From Silene latifolia (taxonomy: Eukaryota > Streptophyta > Magnoliopsida > Caryophyllales > Caryophyllaceae), in the NCBI RefSeq assembly GCF_048544455.1, contig NC_133538.1, positions 451,435,311 to 451,499,310 on the forward strand: 64,000 bases of DNA. Reading direction: 5' to 3'. The notes beneath the pieces are model-generated. The model did not search any database, was not told the origin of the DNA, and was given only the letters and a program-made list of their open reading frames with translations. The position numbers and the translations under genes were made by a program. Shown here in pieces: positions 10,255-21,345 of the stretch; positions within the stretch are counted from its first letter, which is position 1; every line of letters starts with the position of its first letter.

Positions 10255-11726
10255 TGATATGTGCATTTTGTATAGTCTTTTTAGCATATTTTAGCACGTA
10301 TTTATATGTACTTTCGTACGGTTTATATTGCATTTTGCCCCCGAATTGGCTACTTTGGTTCGTTTTGTCCATTTTGTGGAAATGAATGCAAAAGTAGTGG
10401 AATCGTACCATTTTCGTCCTTTTTGCATGCATTCCGAGGAGACGGGATTTTTCAGAGCGAGATATTGCATTGGGATGCGTGAAGGAATGGTCTACGAGGC
10501 AGTCGGTCACGAGTTTGAGCTGATTTGAAGGAAGAACACTCGATCGAGTAGTTTTATTACTCGATCGAGTGGTTTCTATGGCATTGGGTGGTCGATCGAG
10601 TACTTTTATACTCGATCAAGAAGAGCTGAAAAGTGAGGTTACTCGATCGAGTAACATTTATGTTCGATCGAGTAGATTTCTTGGAGTTTTACTCGATAGA
10701 GTGGTTTTTGATGGCGTGGGTTTTAATTAGCCCGTGAACTTGTATTAGTTATTGGACTTAGCATATTTTCTATTTAAGCATACGTTACTAGCTTATTAGC
10801 TATCGACTTTCGACTGATTATCTAAGTTTATTCTATTTTCCTCATCTTCACAAATAAAGACTGCGTTACTTTTGTCCTTCACTGTAACTTTGCTTTCAGG
10901 GTTATTTAGCTCGGATTTTTTCGTTCTTTACACCGGTATCTTGCGATTGTAATCTCTTTCTCTCTATTAATACTAATCTTTCTTTTATTCGTCTTAATTA
11001 CTTGTTCTGCTTCCTTTTAATTTCTGCCCTAATTACTTTTTATGCATTTTTATTATTGTTTTATCGTGTTGAATGTTGGTTATTTCTTTGTTATTAGTAT
11101 TGACAGTATTAATAGCGATATGAGTAGCTAAATCTTTTTCATGTCGGGATTAGGGATTCTACGGTAGAAATGTGACGATGTAGTAAATAAGTTTGACGAA
11201 TTAATTGTGAGATTCTGTCACCGTAGCAATATAACTGTATTTACCGTCTTAGTTGAGTGCACGCTTCTGAGTCACCCTTTTAATCTGGTTAAATTTAATC
11301 CTGGATCGGAAGATTGGACTAAATAGACCTGCTATGAACAGTAGACTACCCTGACGAGGACGGAAGTTAAGTTAGTGGAAGTTTAGGATAGAAAGTGGAC
11401 CGGAAGGACCTTTCCATATCCGTCTCGCAGTAATTTATCTAAGTTATTTACAGTTGAGTCACTGGACTACCGTAGTGAACCGAAATCCTGACATGTCCCC
11501 TCTTTATTGATAGTTTATCACTCTTTTTCTGCCTTTCCTGCTTTTTCTTTATTTCTCTTCCTTTAACCCTTTTTAGTTTAGAAATCAAATAATAAACACC
11601 TCCATTTGTGACCAAATAGACGGACTTGTACAGATATCTTGCCTCCCTGAGGAGATCGACCTGACTTCCCTAGCTATATAGTTAGTTTAGTTAGTTATTT
11701 TTGATAGGTATACGACAACCCTGTCA
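10255..11726 (+). repeat. 5' LTR of Athila-like element 1
   Basis: It begins TGATATGTGCATTTTG and ends GACAACCCTGTCA. A cluster of TCGATCGAG palindromes lies at 10540-10705, and a TATA-like CTATTTAAGC near 10770 could set the transcript start. Compared with the 3' LTR it lacks about 23 bases at 10699-10706, between two motif copies, that are present at 20070-20093. Confidence 0.93.
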
Positions 11727-11731
11727 AATTT

Positions 11732-11749
11732 TGGCGCCGTTGCCGGGGA
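11732..11749 (+). promoter_or_regulatory. Primer-binding site, tRNA-Asp type
   Basis: TGGCGCCGTTGCCGGGGA lies 5 bases after the 5' LTR. It is complementary to the 3' end of plant tRNA-Asp, the primer typical of Athila elements. It primes minus-strand DNA synthesis. Confidence 0.92.
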
Positions 11750-11848
11750 GGCAATTGCCCTATCTGTCTTTGTTTCGTTTATTTTATCCGTCTCAGGGAC
11801 TTTTTATTCCTTGAGGCAGTTCTTATTTATTTTCTTTCAGTATTGTGT

Positions 11849-13320
11849 ATGCCCTGGTCACACAGGTTTGAGTTAGTTTCAGCTGATTCTGAGCCAGAGA
11901 GACTATTCAGGCATAGACTCCGTCTGCAAAGAGAATCACGAAAGGAAGACTTGAGTACTTTCGAACCAGAGCTTCAGCATTTCCTTTTTACAGAAAATCC
12001 ATTTTTTGAAGAAGATACTTTCAGTTCTGTAAGCACACCAGAAAAGATGCCGAACATTTCTAGTCACTCGGAGCCTAAAGCATCATCAATTCCAAAGGGT
12101 TTCAATCTCCAGACTGAGGATGGGAATACAATTGACATTCGACCTTCCTATATCAATCTGGTGGAGAGAAATCTCTTTAGAGGTGTAGCAGGTGAAGACC
12201 CGAGGAAGCATATGGAGGTCTTTACGGACTACTGTTCTACTATCCCCGCCACAAGGGGGTAACTCAAGACAAGATTAAGGAGGTTCTATTTCCTTTTTCT
12301 TTGACCGACTCAGCCAGGGAGTGGCTAACTGATTTGGACCGTATGGCCGCGGGAGTCAGAGAATGGGAGACCCTTGCTCTTGCTTTTTATAAGAGATATT
12401 TCCCTCCACAACGTACCAATCAGCTGAGGGCAAAGATCACAAGTTTCAAGCAGGCACCTGATGAGACTTTCTATGAAGCATGGTCCTGTTTCAAGAAGTT
12501 GGTGAGGTCTCTTCCTCACCATGGTTTTGACCCGTGGTTTCTGTCCAACCTGTTCTACAACGGGCTTTACGATGATCACAGAGCCATACTTGATGCATCA
12601 TCTAATGGAAGATTCCAAGAGAACATCGACGATGATAAGGGATGAACTCTTATTGAAGAAATGGCGAACCACTGTGCTGAGTATGGAAACCCGAGGGATG
12701 GTATTAGAATAGTTCATGCAGTCAATAAGCAAGTTGTGGCCCAGTTGGAAGCCATGAATGCTAGATTTGATAAGTTGGAGCTGCATTCTGCTGGGGAGCC
12801 TCAGATGGTTCATTTACTTACTAGAGGGGAGACTGTCACATGTGAGAGGTGTGGGAGAAACGACGGTCACACTGCTGTTGGCTGTCTTACGGAGAAGGAA
12901 CAGGTCCTTGCTTTTCAACAATACAGGCAAGAAGGGGGTTCCTATTATAACAATCAAGGGGCAGTCCATCCCAATTTGAGGTGGACAAGTCAAAATGTGC
13001 TCAATCCTACCCATCCTCCGCAGCAGCAGCAGCCGTATGTCCCTCCACATAAGACTCAACAAGGCTTTCAGAAGCCTCCTTCCTTTCCTACACCTAATCA
13101 AGGTGCATCATCTTCTGGTGGGATAAGTGAGCTAGGTGAGTTGAAGACAATGTTGAAGTATTTGACAAAGTAGTGGCAACTGAGTGATCAACAAAAAGAT
13201 GTATCTATCAAGGCACTTGAAACTCAAGTTGCCAAGTTAGCCGCGAACCAGTCCACAAGGAAATCGGGTCATTTACCGTCATAACCTGATAAAAATCCAC
13301 ACGAGACGGTAAATTCAATT
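11849..13320 (+). pseudogene. gag: Athila-like gag
   Basis: ATG 11849 (MPWSHRFELV) matches the start of the copy at 62730. The frame runs through KGFNLQTEDGNTIDIRPSY to a frameshift near 12252 (one A missing relative to the copy at 63137). It continues with the retrotransposon gag domain (DSAREWLTDLD, WETLALAFYKRYFPP, QAPDETFYEAWSCFKKLVRS, LFYNGLYDDHRAILDASSNG). A TGA at 12643 replaces the TTG of the third copy. The later part has the knuckle-like CERCGRNDGHTAVGC, a Pro/Gln-rich segment, a TAG at 13171, and KALETQVAKLA followed by INLRSGRLYEGP, the block found at the gag-protease border of Athila elements. It would encode the structural protein, but is broken here. Confidence 0.9.
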
Positions 13321-13429
13321 AATTTGAGGAGCGGTCGTTTATATGAGGGACCGGACGTGTTGAAATCAGACCCGAGGAAGGAAATTATTGCTGATGAACA
13401 GTGTTCTGGTGAAGAAAAGGAGTTGACGA

Positions 13430-13690
13430 CAAGGAAAGTACTCGATCGAGTGATTACAGGGGGTCGATCGATTGATTTTGCTGAAGAAAGGACTCGATCG
13501 AGTAAAATTTCTACTCGATCGAGTGAACAGGAAAAAGAACTTACTTGATCGAGTGAAATTTTTGGTCGATCGAGTGACCTTGTTGAAGAAACTGCTCGAT
13601 CGAATTGTATTTTTGGTCGATCGAGTAGTGTAGATAAAGAACAACTCGATCGACAGCCTGCTAGTGCTCGATCGAGTGAAAAATCGCATG
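13430..13690 (+). repeat. Coding linker built from TCGATCGAG palindromes
   Basis: About nine copies of CTCGATCGAG or near variants lie inside the gag-protease linker. Depending on frame they read as (T)RSS or LDRV. The motif otherwise belongs to the LTRs and leaders, so its spread into a coding linker is unusual. The frame is not open throughout (TGA at 13546). Confidence 0.8.
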
Positions 13691-13878
13691 AAAGACCTCA
13701 TTCGAGAGAAAAGAAGCGTTCAAAGGACTTGGAGCTTGATCCGGCTGACACATTGGAAGAGAGGAACAAGGGACTCGAGATACCCATCACGATACCCTTC
13801 CCGAGGCGTTTGTAGAGTACTAAGGCTAATCAACAATTCGGCAAATTTGCCGAACTCCTGAGAAGCTTTCAGGTCACT

Positions 13879-14390
13879 GTGCCATTCGCCGAACTGCTGA
13901 CACAGGCACCCTCTTACCTTAAATTTATGAAAGAAATTTTATCGCGTAAGAGGCACATTAATGATCATGAGACGGTAGTTTTGACCGAGGTAGGGACGGC
14001 CCAAGTTCAGAATAAGATACCTCCCAAACAGTCAGACCCGAGTAGTTTTTCAATTCTGTATCATATTGGCACCCATTTGATTGATATCGCGTTATGCGAT
14101 CTTGGCGCTAGCGTGAGTGTCTTACCACTGTGTCTGGCTAAGAGACTTGGTTTGATAAAGTTTAATTGCACAAACATGACTGTTCAGATGGCCGACCGTA
14201 GCATATCACAGCCACTAGGTGTCATTGAAGACATACCTGTTAAGATCGGTCTTTATTCCCGTTGACTTTGTTGTACTTGACATCCCCGAAGTTGCCCATA
14301 CCTCTATTATTTTAGGAAGGCCATTTTTGTTCACTGCTCGTGCAGTAATAGACGTCGGGCGCAAGAGATTGACTTTTCAGGTTGGGACAA
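13879..14390 (+). pseudogene. Athila-like aspartic protease
   Basis: MPFAELLTQAPSYLKFMKEI opens the block, with KIPPKQSDPSSFSI and the active-site segment ALCDLGASVSVLP (DLGAS, the Athila version of D-S/T-G). VQMADRSISQPLGVIEDIPVKIG follows. A frameshift near 14258 leads to DFVVLDIPEV and SIILGRPFL, the second conserved protease block. This enzyme would process Gag. The frame shift and the lack of a following RT make it non-functional. Confidence 0.88.
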
Positions 14391-14394
14391 GGAA

Positions 14395-14838
14395 TTGATA
14401 TTCCATCAGTCTAAGTTCCGGAGGGCACCCATGCAAGCTCAGCCTTGGAATGCCCTCTCTTCTACTGACCCTATTATTCACACTCCAAATGAAAATTTGG
14501 AGTATTGTGCTGCTATTGTGACCCCTCCGCCTCAGGTTGAGAGCAAAAAGGAGGAAAGTTCGCCTGTTTTCCTTGCTGCAGGTGCAGATGAAAATAATGC
14601 AGGAGCTGTCAAAGGGCATTGTGCAATTAATGTCATTCAAAGTGGGAGTGACAATGTTAAAGCCGGTGAGAAAGTAGTAAGGATGAGAAAAGTTCGCGCG
14701 TATGTGGACGTCAACTATGCTCCTCCTAACGATTCAAGTTCAAGCTCGTGGAAATTGAAGAGGATGATCAATGTTGCTGAGATGACGTCCTCCAGTCAGG
14801 AGCCCTCCAAGGGGCTACTTAATTGCCTTGAGAAGTGA
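14395..14838 (+). pseudogene. Post-protease remnant ORF, unrecognised
   Basis: This 147-codon open stretch follows the protease in the place where RT would begin. It has a few acidic and Ala-rich segments (KGHCAINVIQSGSDNV; NDSSSSSWKLKRMINVAEM). No RT motif is present. It could be a Gag-Pol C-terminal remnant left after deletion of RT-RNase H-INT. I do not recognise a function. Confidence 0.45.
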
Positions 14839-16037
14839 GCGGGGAAATGACCCGTGTAACAAATTGTAAAAATAATTTTCAAATTTTCCGTTGAACTTTA
14901 TTTATTGCTTTTAATTAGGACAAATAGAATTTAGACATTTTTGTTAGCGTAGATTAGAAACTATAGACTGTTACTTTGCGTATTTGGTATTTTGGGATAC
15001 TTTTGCGAGTGTTTTTATGCAGGTTTGGGGAATTTTACGCAAATTCAAAGGAATATTAGCAAATTCAAGAGCTTACGCGAGGAAAAGAGCTCGATCGATT
15101 GCTTTTTGTACTCGATCGAGTGGATTCTGTTCGATCGAGTAATTTCCTACTCGATCGAGAAGATGCATACAAGAAACTCTCGATCGAGTAGTTTTAAACC
15201 ACTCGATCGAGTGATTTGGGAAATGACACGCATGGAGTTTTCTTTAACTTCCTTCTTTTTCTTTGTTATTTCATTTCTTCTTCATTTATTTCGACTACCC
15301 CCTATTATTTGCGATCAAAACACCCCAAATCCCCCATATTTCTTGCCCATTTGCCAAATCCACCACCTACATTGTGTTTATTTTTGATTAATCGTCATTT
15401 GCCCTCTGTTTTCCCTTTGATTTATGCTAATTTACACGGTCTATTAAGGGAATTAGGGTTCCGCGGTTTTTCGATCAAAAATCGCCTATTTTGCTTGTTT
15501 CTTATCGATTAATTGTTCTTTGTGGATTCTATATCATCAAGTAAGTGATCCTTACTCTTCTTTATCCTTTAATTTCTTTAATTTTTGCTTTTTATGAGGA
15601 TAATCAAGGATTAGGGTTTTGTTTTTCCGTTTTGGGTCGATATTTTCGACTATAATTTTGATTTAATGCTTAATTTAGCTTACTTGATGCTTAAATCCCC
15701 CGCCTCATTGTTTTTTATAAGTTTAATTCGAATTTTGCGAGAAATTTGCGATTAGGGGTTTTTACAGTCGAAATTTTCGACTGAAAAATTGGTCTATGCT
15801 GCTGCCATTTGCTTAATTTACCTCTATTGTTGCTTAATTGGCTGCCATTGTTGCCTGTTACCCGCACCCTATCGCTGTTACCTGCTGTATTCGAATTTTT
15901 GAGGAAAAAGTTGGGAATTTTTGTGCTGTAGGTCGAATTTTTCGACTGGTTAGGGGAATTTTCATGCCGATTTCATGATGTTTTCTAGCTGTTTAGCTGC
16001 TGCTTTCTTATCAATTCCCCTGCCCTATTTGTTCAGG
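14839..16037 (+). other. Non-coding spacer with motif cluster and gene-like leader
   Basis: A second cluster of TCGATCGAG palindromes lies at 15088-15215. The rest resembles a plant 5' leader and intron: C/T-rich tracts, ATTAGGGTT, a possible donor ATCAAG|TAAGTG at about 15540, T-rich sequence, and a possible acceptor TTTGTTCAG at 16028-16036 placed just before the next ATG (16038). This would suit a spliced sub-genomic message for the downstream ORF. That is inference from sequence look only. Confidence 0.5.
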
Positions 16038-17970
16038 ATGGATTCTAGCTCGATGCCCTCTTCGAGCTCTGCTACCAGTCCAACCTTGTCTCTGTCTCAG
16101 ACGGTAGTCCCTGCTGTTACTACCGTCTCCGCACCTGCCAGTACCTCTGTTTTTCTAGTCTCTACTGCTGGTACGGTTTTTACTGCCGCTAGCACTGCTG
16201 CTAGCCCTGTTTCAGCTGCCACTACAGTCACAGCCACCGCCACCTAGCACTGCTGCTAGTTTTTCTTCCTCAGTGGTGGTCATAGTAGCCACAGCTTCTA
16301 CTTCAGCCACGGTGAGCACACCTGTGGCGGACTCACCCGCAGTTGCAGCTGCTTTACGGGCGGCCCTAGTTCCTCGTACCGTCACTGGACGGTCTTCTAC
16401 CTCAGGTTCTAGAGGCCGGGGCCGAGGTCGTGGTCGTGGTCGTGCTACGCCAGCTCCTAGTACTTCTGCTCCTCCTTCTGGCACGGTCACTGTCTGAGGG
16501 GATGACTCCCTCGACTCTCAACCTGAGTACCCGCGGGTAATTTTCGTTAATAGTGTACATCGTAAGAGGTTTTATCACTTAGTTGGCTGTGAGTTTATCC
16601 CTACCCGTTTCTTAAACCGTCTGGCACTTGAGAGGCTCGGTTTCTACGAGCCAGTTTGTGAGCTTTTATGGGGCACGGGGATGACCGGACTCATCACTAT
16701 GAGTGGCCATACCTTTTTGGAGCTGAGCCTTGAGTTCTTCAGCTCCTTCACCTTCTCCTCCGGGGCACGGGACGCTGTCCCCACTAGTCTTTCTGTGTCT
16801 TTCCGGTTGTTCAACCAGACTTTTTCGATGACGTTGGAGGAGTTTGGTACCAGACTCGGCCTTTCCTTTACGGGAAACATTGCTGCCTCTAGGAAGGTCA
16901 TTCGTCAGGTTTGGCGGACCTTGGTCCAGACCACCTTTCCCGAGCGAAAGCTCGCGCAGGTCCACCTTCCCCCTACCCGTTACTTTCTTAGACTTATGGG
17001 GAGCACCATTTTTTGCCGTAGGGAGCCAAACAACATCAACAACGAGCTCTCCATCTTAGGCGGTTACCTGAACATCGACTGCGAGGGTCCTTTTATCCTC
17101 AACATTGCCTATCTGACCGCCCAGTACTTCTAGGCCCAGGGGGAGAAGCTCACGGGATCTATTGTCTGCGGTGGCATAGCCACCATTCTTGCCCGTTCCC
17201 TCTTCCCTGTCTGGCCTCGTGACTTACCGTACCTAGAGGGAGATAGATACCTCAGCCTAGCGTCTATGCACTCTCAGACCTAGCTGACTTCTGACTACCG
17301 GACTTGGAAGATAGACGGTTCCTTGTCCGTGGACCTACCTTGTGACACCCTCCCTCGTCTAACCCCATTGCCTACTATTGCACGGGGCGCCCGACTTCCA
17401 CCTCTACCCGACTACCACCTCCAGGTCCGCCCACCTACTACTTTACCCGCCGCTAAGAAGCGGCGTAGACTTGAGACCGGAGAGGGATCCGCACCTTCCA
17501 TGGGTGGCAAGACTTCCACGGCCACCCCTACCCTGATCCCTACTCCTACTCCCGCACCCACCGACCAGACACAGACACAGCCGGTCTTACCGGCTAATTT
17601 TGTACCTCCACCACCCTTTGAGGCATCCTCGGTTATGGACCAAGGGCGCCGTGAAGGTTTGTTAGTTGAGATTGCAGAGAGAGAGGCTCGTATGGAGCGG
17701 GACTTAGCTTTGACTTTGTTCCCTCTATACGAGTACCACTTGAGGCGACACCGTCCGATCCCAGAGGGTTGGCCACACCCTTCCTTTTACCGGTACCCAG
17801 CTGAGGGGTACCCGGAGTCTGCTAGTGAGGAGGAGGAGGACGAGGACCCGGCGGCGGCGGCGGAGAGAGCTCGAGCTGAGCAGAGGAGAAGGAGAGAGTA
17901 GGAGGTAGACCCAGACTTCACGGTAATGGTGGAGGACGTGCGTGACAGCGACGAAGAGGCTAACGAGTAG
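16038..17970 (+). pseudogene. ATHILA ORF1-like gene
   Basis: ATG 16038 follows a plausible splice acceptor. The N-terminal part is Ser/Thr/Ala-rich, shifts frame near 16250, and then carries an Arg-Gly run (RGRGRGRGRGR, about 16410-16445). The core (16500-17130) reads VNSVHRKRFYHLVG, FYEPVCELLWGTGM, FRLFNQTFSMTLEEFGTRLGL, which fits the plant ATHILA ORF-1 family. A Pro/Thr-rich stretch with a KKRRR basic cluster follows, then an acidic tail (SASEEEEDEDP). In-frame stops lie at 16495, 17131, 17281 and 17899, and the end is at 17968. Its function in Athila elements is unknown. Its place here, after a truncated gag-pro, is that of the extra 3' ORF. Confidence 0.75.
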
Positions 17971-19618
17971 CTGCTGGTCTACTCACTTCCCTAGTTTTCT
18001 GGCTGGTTTGGGGAAGTTCGTGTTTTGTATGTCCATCTCACTCTTTTATTTTTGTCTCCTTTTTATTTTATTTTATTTTTCATTCTTTATTGATTGTATA
18101 TTCCCGTTCCCCTGTATATATCTGCTAGTGTATGCTGGAGGACAACGAGGGCGTTGTCCGTTTTGGTTTGGGGAGGGTATTGCATCCTTTTGAGTCTGCA
18201 TTTGCATTTGTTTTGCATTCACGTTTATTTATTTCAGCTTGCATTGTTTATTTATTTCATTAAAAAATAAAAAAATCGAAAAATTTTAAAAATTCAAAAA
18301 TATTCACGTTTACTTTTGCATATAGGTTGAGTCGGAACGGTAGATTTCCGTGATGATATTGCACTATAACTTGTCATTTTACTTAAGCCTTACACTTCTA
18401 TTAATAGTTATTAGCTTTGTCATACGCATAGTCTACGAGTTTTTGTTCAAATATAGCTGACTGTTTAGACTTGACCTATAAATTGGCAAGCTACTTTATA
18501 ATTTCTGAGGTTTAGAGCCCATAACTGGTGGCATTCATGACCAGTTCATTAGGAATTGAGAGTAGTACTCCTTGCATAGTAAGTTCATCATTTTTGCACT
18601 TTTATGACATTCGATTTCTTGTCAAATGCACACATTCGGGTTTGTGGTCGGTGTCACATGCAGGGAGGTGCTTGCAAATTTTCCCTTTTTCTTATATTTT
18701 TCACCCATTTAGCTCCACTTAAGCCAAAACTTGCCTTTTTGACCCATTAGCTACAGCCCAAACTGAGCCTGCCTAGTCAAGCTAGTTTAGTATGTCCTTT
18801 TGTGGTATAATTTTCCTTCTGTAGTTGGCCTGTGTGTATATGATTGGAGTTGGTGTAAATAGAGGAAGGAAAAAAAATAAAAATAAAAAAGAAGTTGAAT
18901 CACGTATACAGTGAAAAGGCAGGAAGAAGAAAGTTGAAAAAAAAAATTTGAGCTGGTTATCCTTTTGAGTCCGTCTGTATTCATTTCTATCTTGTGACGG
19001 TCTCACTCCCCCATTTTATTTCATATTTTTGAGGAGATTGTGTATGAGATTAGTGAGCTGTGTGCCAAATGAAGGGCATTTGTACTTTATTTTTCAGTCA
19101 GTTGAGATTCGGACGGTCTTATATGGTCCTGTTAGGAACTAGCTTGACGCTTTACCTCCACATTACCATAACTTGTTTTGCCTTTTCTCACCTGAACCTC
19201 ACTATTCCAATATTATTTGTAAGCCCTCGGTTGTGACGGACATTATTGGTTAGAGTGTGTGCATTAGAGCTTGAATTGTCTTTCATTTTTGTTGCATGCA
19301 TGCTATGTAGGTTGCAGTTAGGTGAGTGACTTTTTCTCTTTCTCTCTTTTACATATAACATTCACCCTTTGCTTCATGAGAGAAGAGTGACCACGAGAGA
19401 GTCTGATTTTGTTGGTCTTGCAAGGTCGTTAGGTTGGCTATATTTCTGAACAGCTAATAACTCGTTTGCGTATTGACTGCTTAGCTATGACTGTTTATTT
19501 TTGTTGCATTAAATTGGTTCAAGTAAACAAGTTAAGCTAGCTCTGAGTTTTCATTTCTGTTCCATTAGTTGCATTTTAGTTTACTGGAGGACGAGTAAAG
19601 GTTCTTTTTGGGGAGATT
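17971..19618 (+). other. 3' non-coding region of Athila-like element 1 with purine tract
   Basis: No coding sequence is present. Segments such as GGTTTGGGGAGG, GGTTGAGTCGGAACGGT and CACATGCAGGGAGGTGCTT recur in the same order at 56130-57747 of the second element. So both share a conserved 3' region of about 1.5 kb. It ends in the polypurine-like TTTTTGGGGAGATT (19605-19618), the likely plus-strand primer. Confidence 0.8.
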
Positions 19619-21112
19619 TAATACGTGCATTTTGTATAGTCTTTTTAGCATATTTTAGCACGTATTTATATGTACTTTCGTACGGTTTATATTGCATTTT
19701 GCCCCCGAATTGGCTACTTTGGTTCGTTTTGTCCATTTTGTGGAAATGAATGCAAAAGTAGTGGAATCGTACCATTTTCGTCCTTTTTGCATGCATTCCG
19801 AGGAGACGGGATTTTTCAGAGCGAGATATTGCATTGGGATGCGTGAAGGAATGGTCTACGAGGCAGTCGGTCACAAGTTTGAGCTGATTTGAAGGAAGAA
19901 TACTTGATCGTGTAGTTTTATTACTCGATCGAGTGGTTTCTATGGCATTGGTTGGTCGATCGAGTACTTTTATACTCGATCAAGAAGAGCTGAAAACTGA
20001 GGTTACTCGATCGAGTAACATTTATGTTCGATCGAGTAGATTTCTTGGAGTTTTACTCGATCGAGTGGTTTCAGACTACTCGATCGAGTAGTTTTTGATG
20101 GCGTGGGCTTTAATTAGCCAGCGAACTTGTTTTATTTATTGGACTTAGCATATTTTCTATTTAAGCATACGTTACTAGGTTATTAGCTATCGACTTTCGA
20201 CTGATTATCTAAGTTTATTCTATTTTCCTCATCTTCACAAATAAAGACTACGTTACTTTTCTCCTTCACTGTAACTTTGCTTTCGGGGTTATTTAGCTCG
20301 GATTTGTTCGTTCTTTACGCCGGATTCTTGCGATTGTAATCTAATTCTCTCTATTAATACTAATCTTTCTTTTATTCGTCTTAATTACTTGTTCTGCTTC
20401 CTTTTAATTTCTGCCCTAATTACTTTTTATGCATTTTTATATTGTTTTATCATGTTGAATGTTGGTTATTTCTTTGTTATTAGTATTGACAGTATTAATA
20501 GCGATATGAGTAGCTAAATCTGTTTCATGTCGGGATTAGGGAATCTACGGTAGAAATGTTACGATGTAGTAAATAAGTTAGACGAATTAATTGTGAGATT
20601 CTGTCACCATAGAAATATAACTGTATTTACCGACTTACTTGAGTGCACGCTTCTGAGTCACCCTTTTAAACTGGTTAAATTTAATCCTGGATCGGAAGAT
20701 TGGACTAAATAGACCTGCTATGAACAGTAGACTAACATGACGAGGACGGAAGTTAAGTTAGTGGAAGTTTAGGATAGAAAGTGGACCGGAAGGACCTTTC
20801 CATATCCGTCTCGCAGTAATTTATATAAGTTATTTACAGTTGAGTCACTACACTACCGTAATGAACCGAAATCCTGACATGTCCCCTCTTTATTGATAGT
20901 TTATCACTCTTTTTCTGCCTTTACTGCTCTTTCTTTATTTCTCTTCCTTTAACCCTTTTTAGTTTAGAAATCAAATTATAAACACCCCCATTTGTGACCA
21001 AATAGACGGGTTTTTACAGATATCTTGCCTCCCTGAGGAGATCGACCTGACTTCCCTAGCTATATAGTTAGTTTAGTTAGTTATTTTTGATAGGTATATG
21101 ACAGCCCTGTCA
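19619..21112 (+). repeat. 3' LTR of Athila-like element 1
   Basis: It starts TAATACGTGCATTTTG, where TG has changed to TA, and ends GACAGCCCTGTCA. It matches the 5' LTR with scattered substitutions and small indels. It keeps the extra motif copy CAGACTACTCGATCGAGTAG at 20070-20091 that the 5' LTR has lost. Confidence 0.93.
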
Positions 21113-21117
21113 TCAAG

Positions 21118-21345
21118 CCTAGCTACCGGTGTGAAGGTTTCATTATAATCAATAGCTTCTTGTTGTTTAACTCCTTGCACCAGTATTCTAACTTCATTCC
21201 TTACGATATTACCCGAATCATCAAGCTTATTGCGAAAGACCCATTTGCTACCAATCACGGTACAACCAGTAGGTCTAGGGACAAGATGCCATACCTCATT
21301 TCTCTTTAATTGATTAAGTTCCTCTTGCATCTCCATCACCCAACT
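21118..21345 (-). pseudogene. Copia reverse transcriptase, N-terminal part
   Basis: The minus strand reads MQEELNQLKRNEVWHLVPRP, GSKWVFRNKLDDSGNIVRN, EAIDYNETFTPVARL, the standard first blocks of copia RT (usual ..VRNKARLVAQGY is altered to VRILVQGV). It is cut at TCAAG by the Athila-like insertion and resumes at 10254. Confidence 0.92.

Larger units (their letters stand above)
10255..21112 (+). mobile_element. Athila-like Ty3/gypsy element, RT/INT-less, 10,858 bp
   Basis: It has both LTRs (10255-11726 and 19619-21112), a primer site complementary to plant tRNA-Asp, a purine tract and a 5-bp TCAAG duplication. Gag, protease and an ATHILA ORF1-like gene are present. I find no reverse transcriptase, RNase H or integrase, so mobilisation would need enzymes from a partner. 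Stops and frameshifts in all genes and scattered LTR differences indicate moderate age. Its 3' non-coding part is shared with the element at 52714-59206, and its LTR and gag with the element at 61178. Confidence 0.93.

Noticed and set aside
10328..10528. 66-codon ORF (MHFAPELATLVRF...) conserved in three places
   Set aside because: It lies in the LTR of three related Athila-like elements. Conservation is explained by LTR homology, and no promoter or coding signature supports it.
16212..16490. Reverse ORF with PRPRPRPRP
   Set aside because: Antisense of the Arg-Gly run in the ORF1-like gene.
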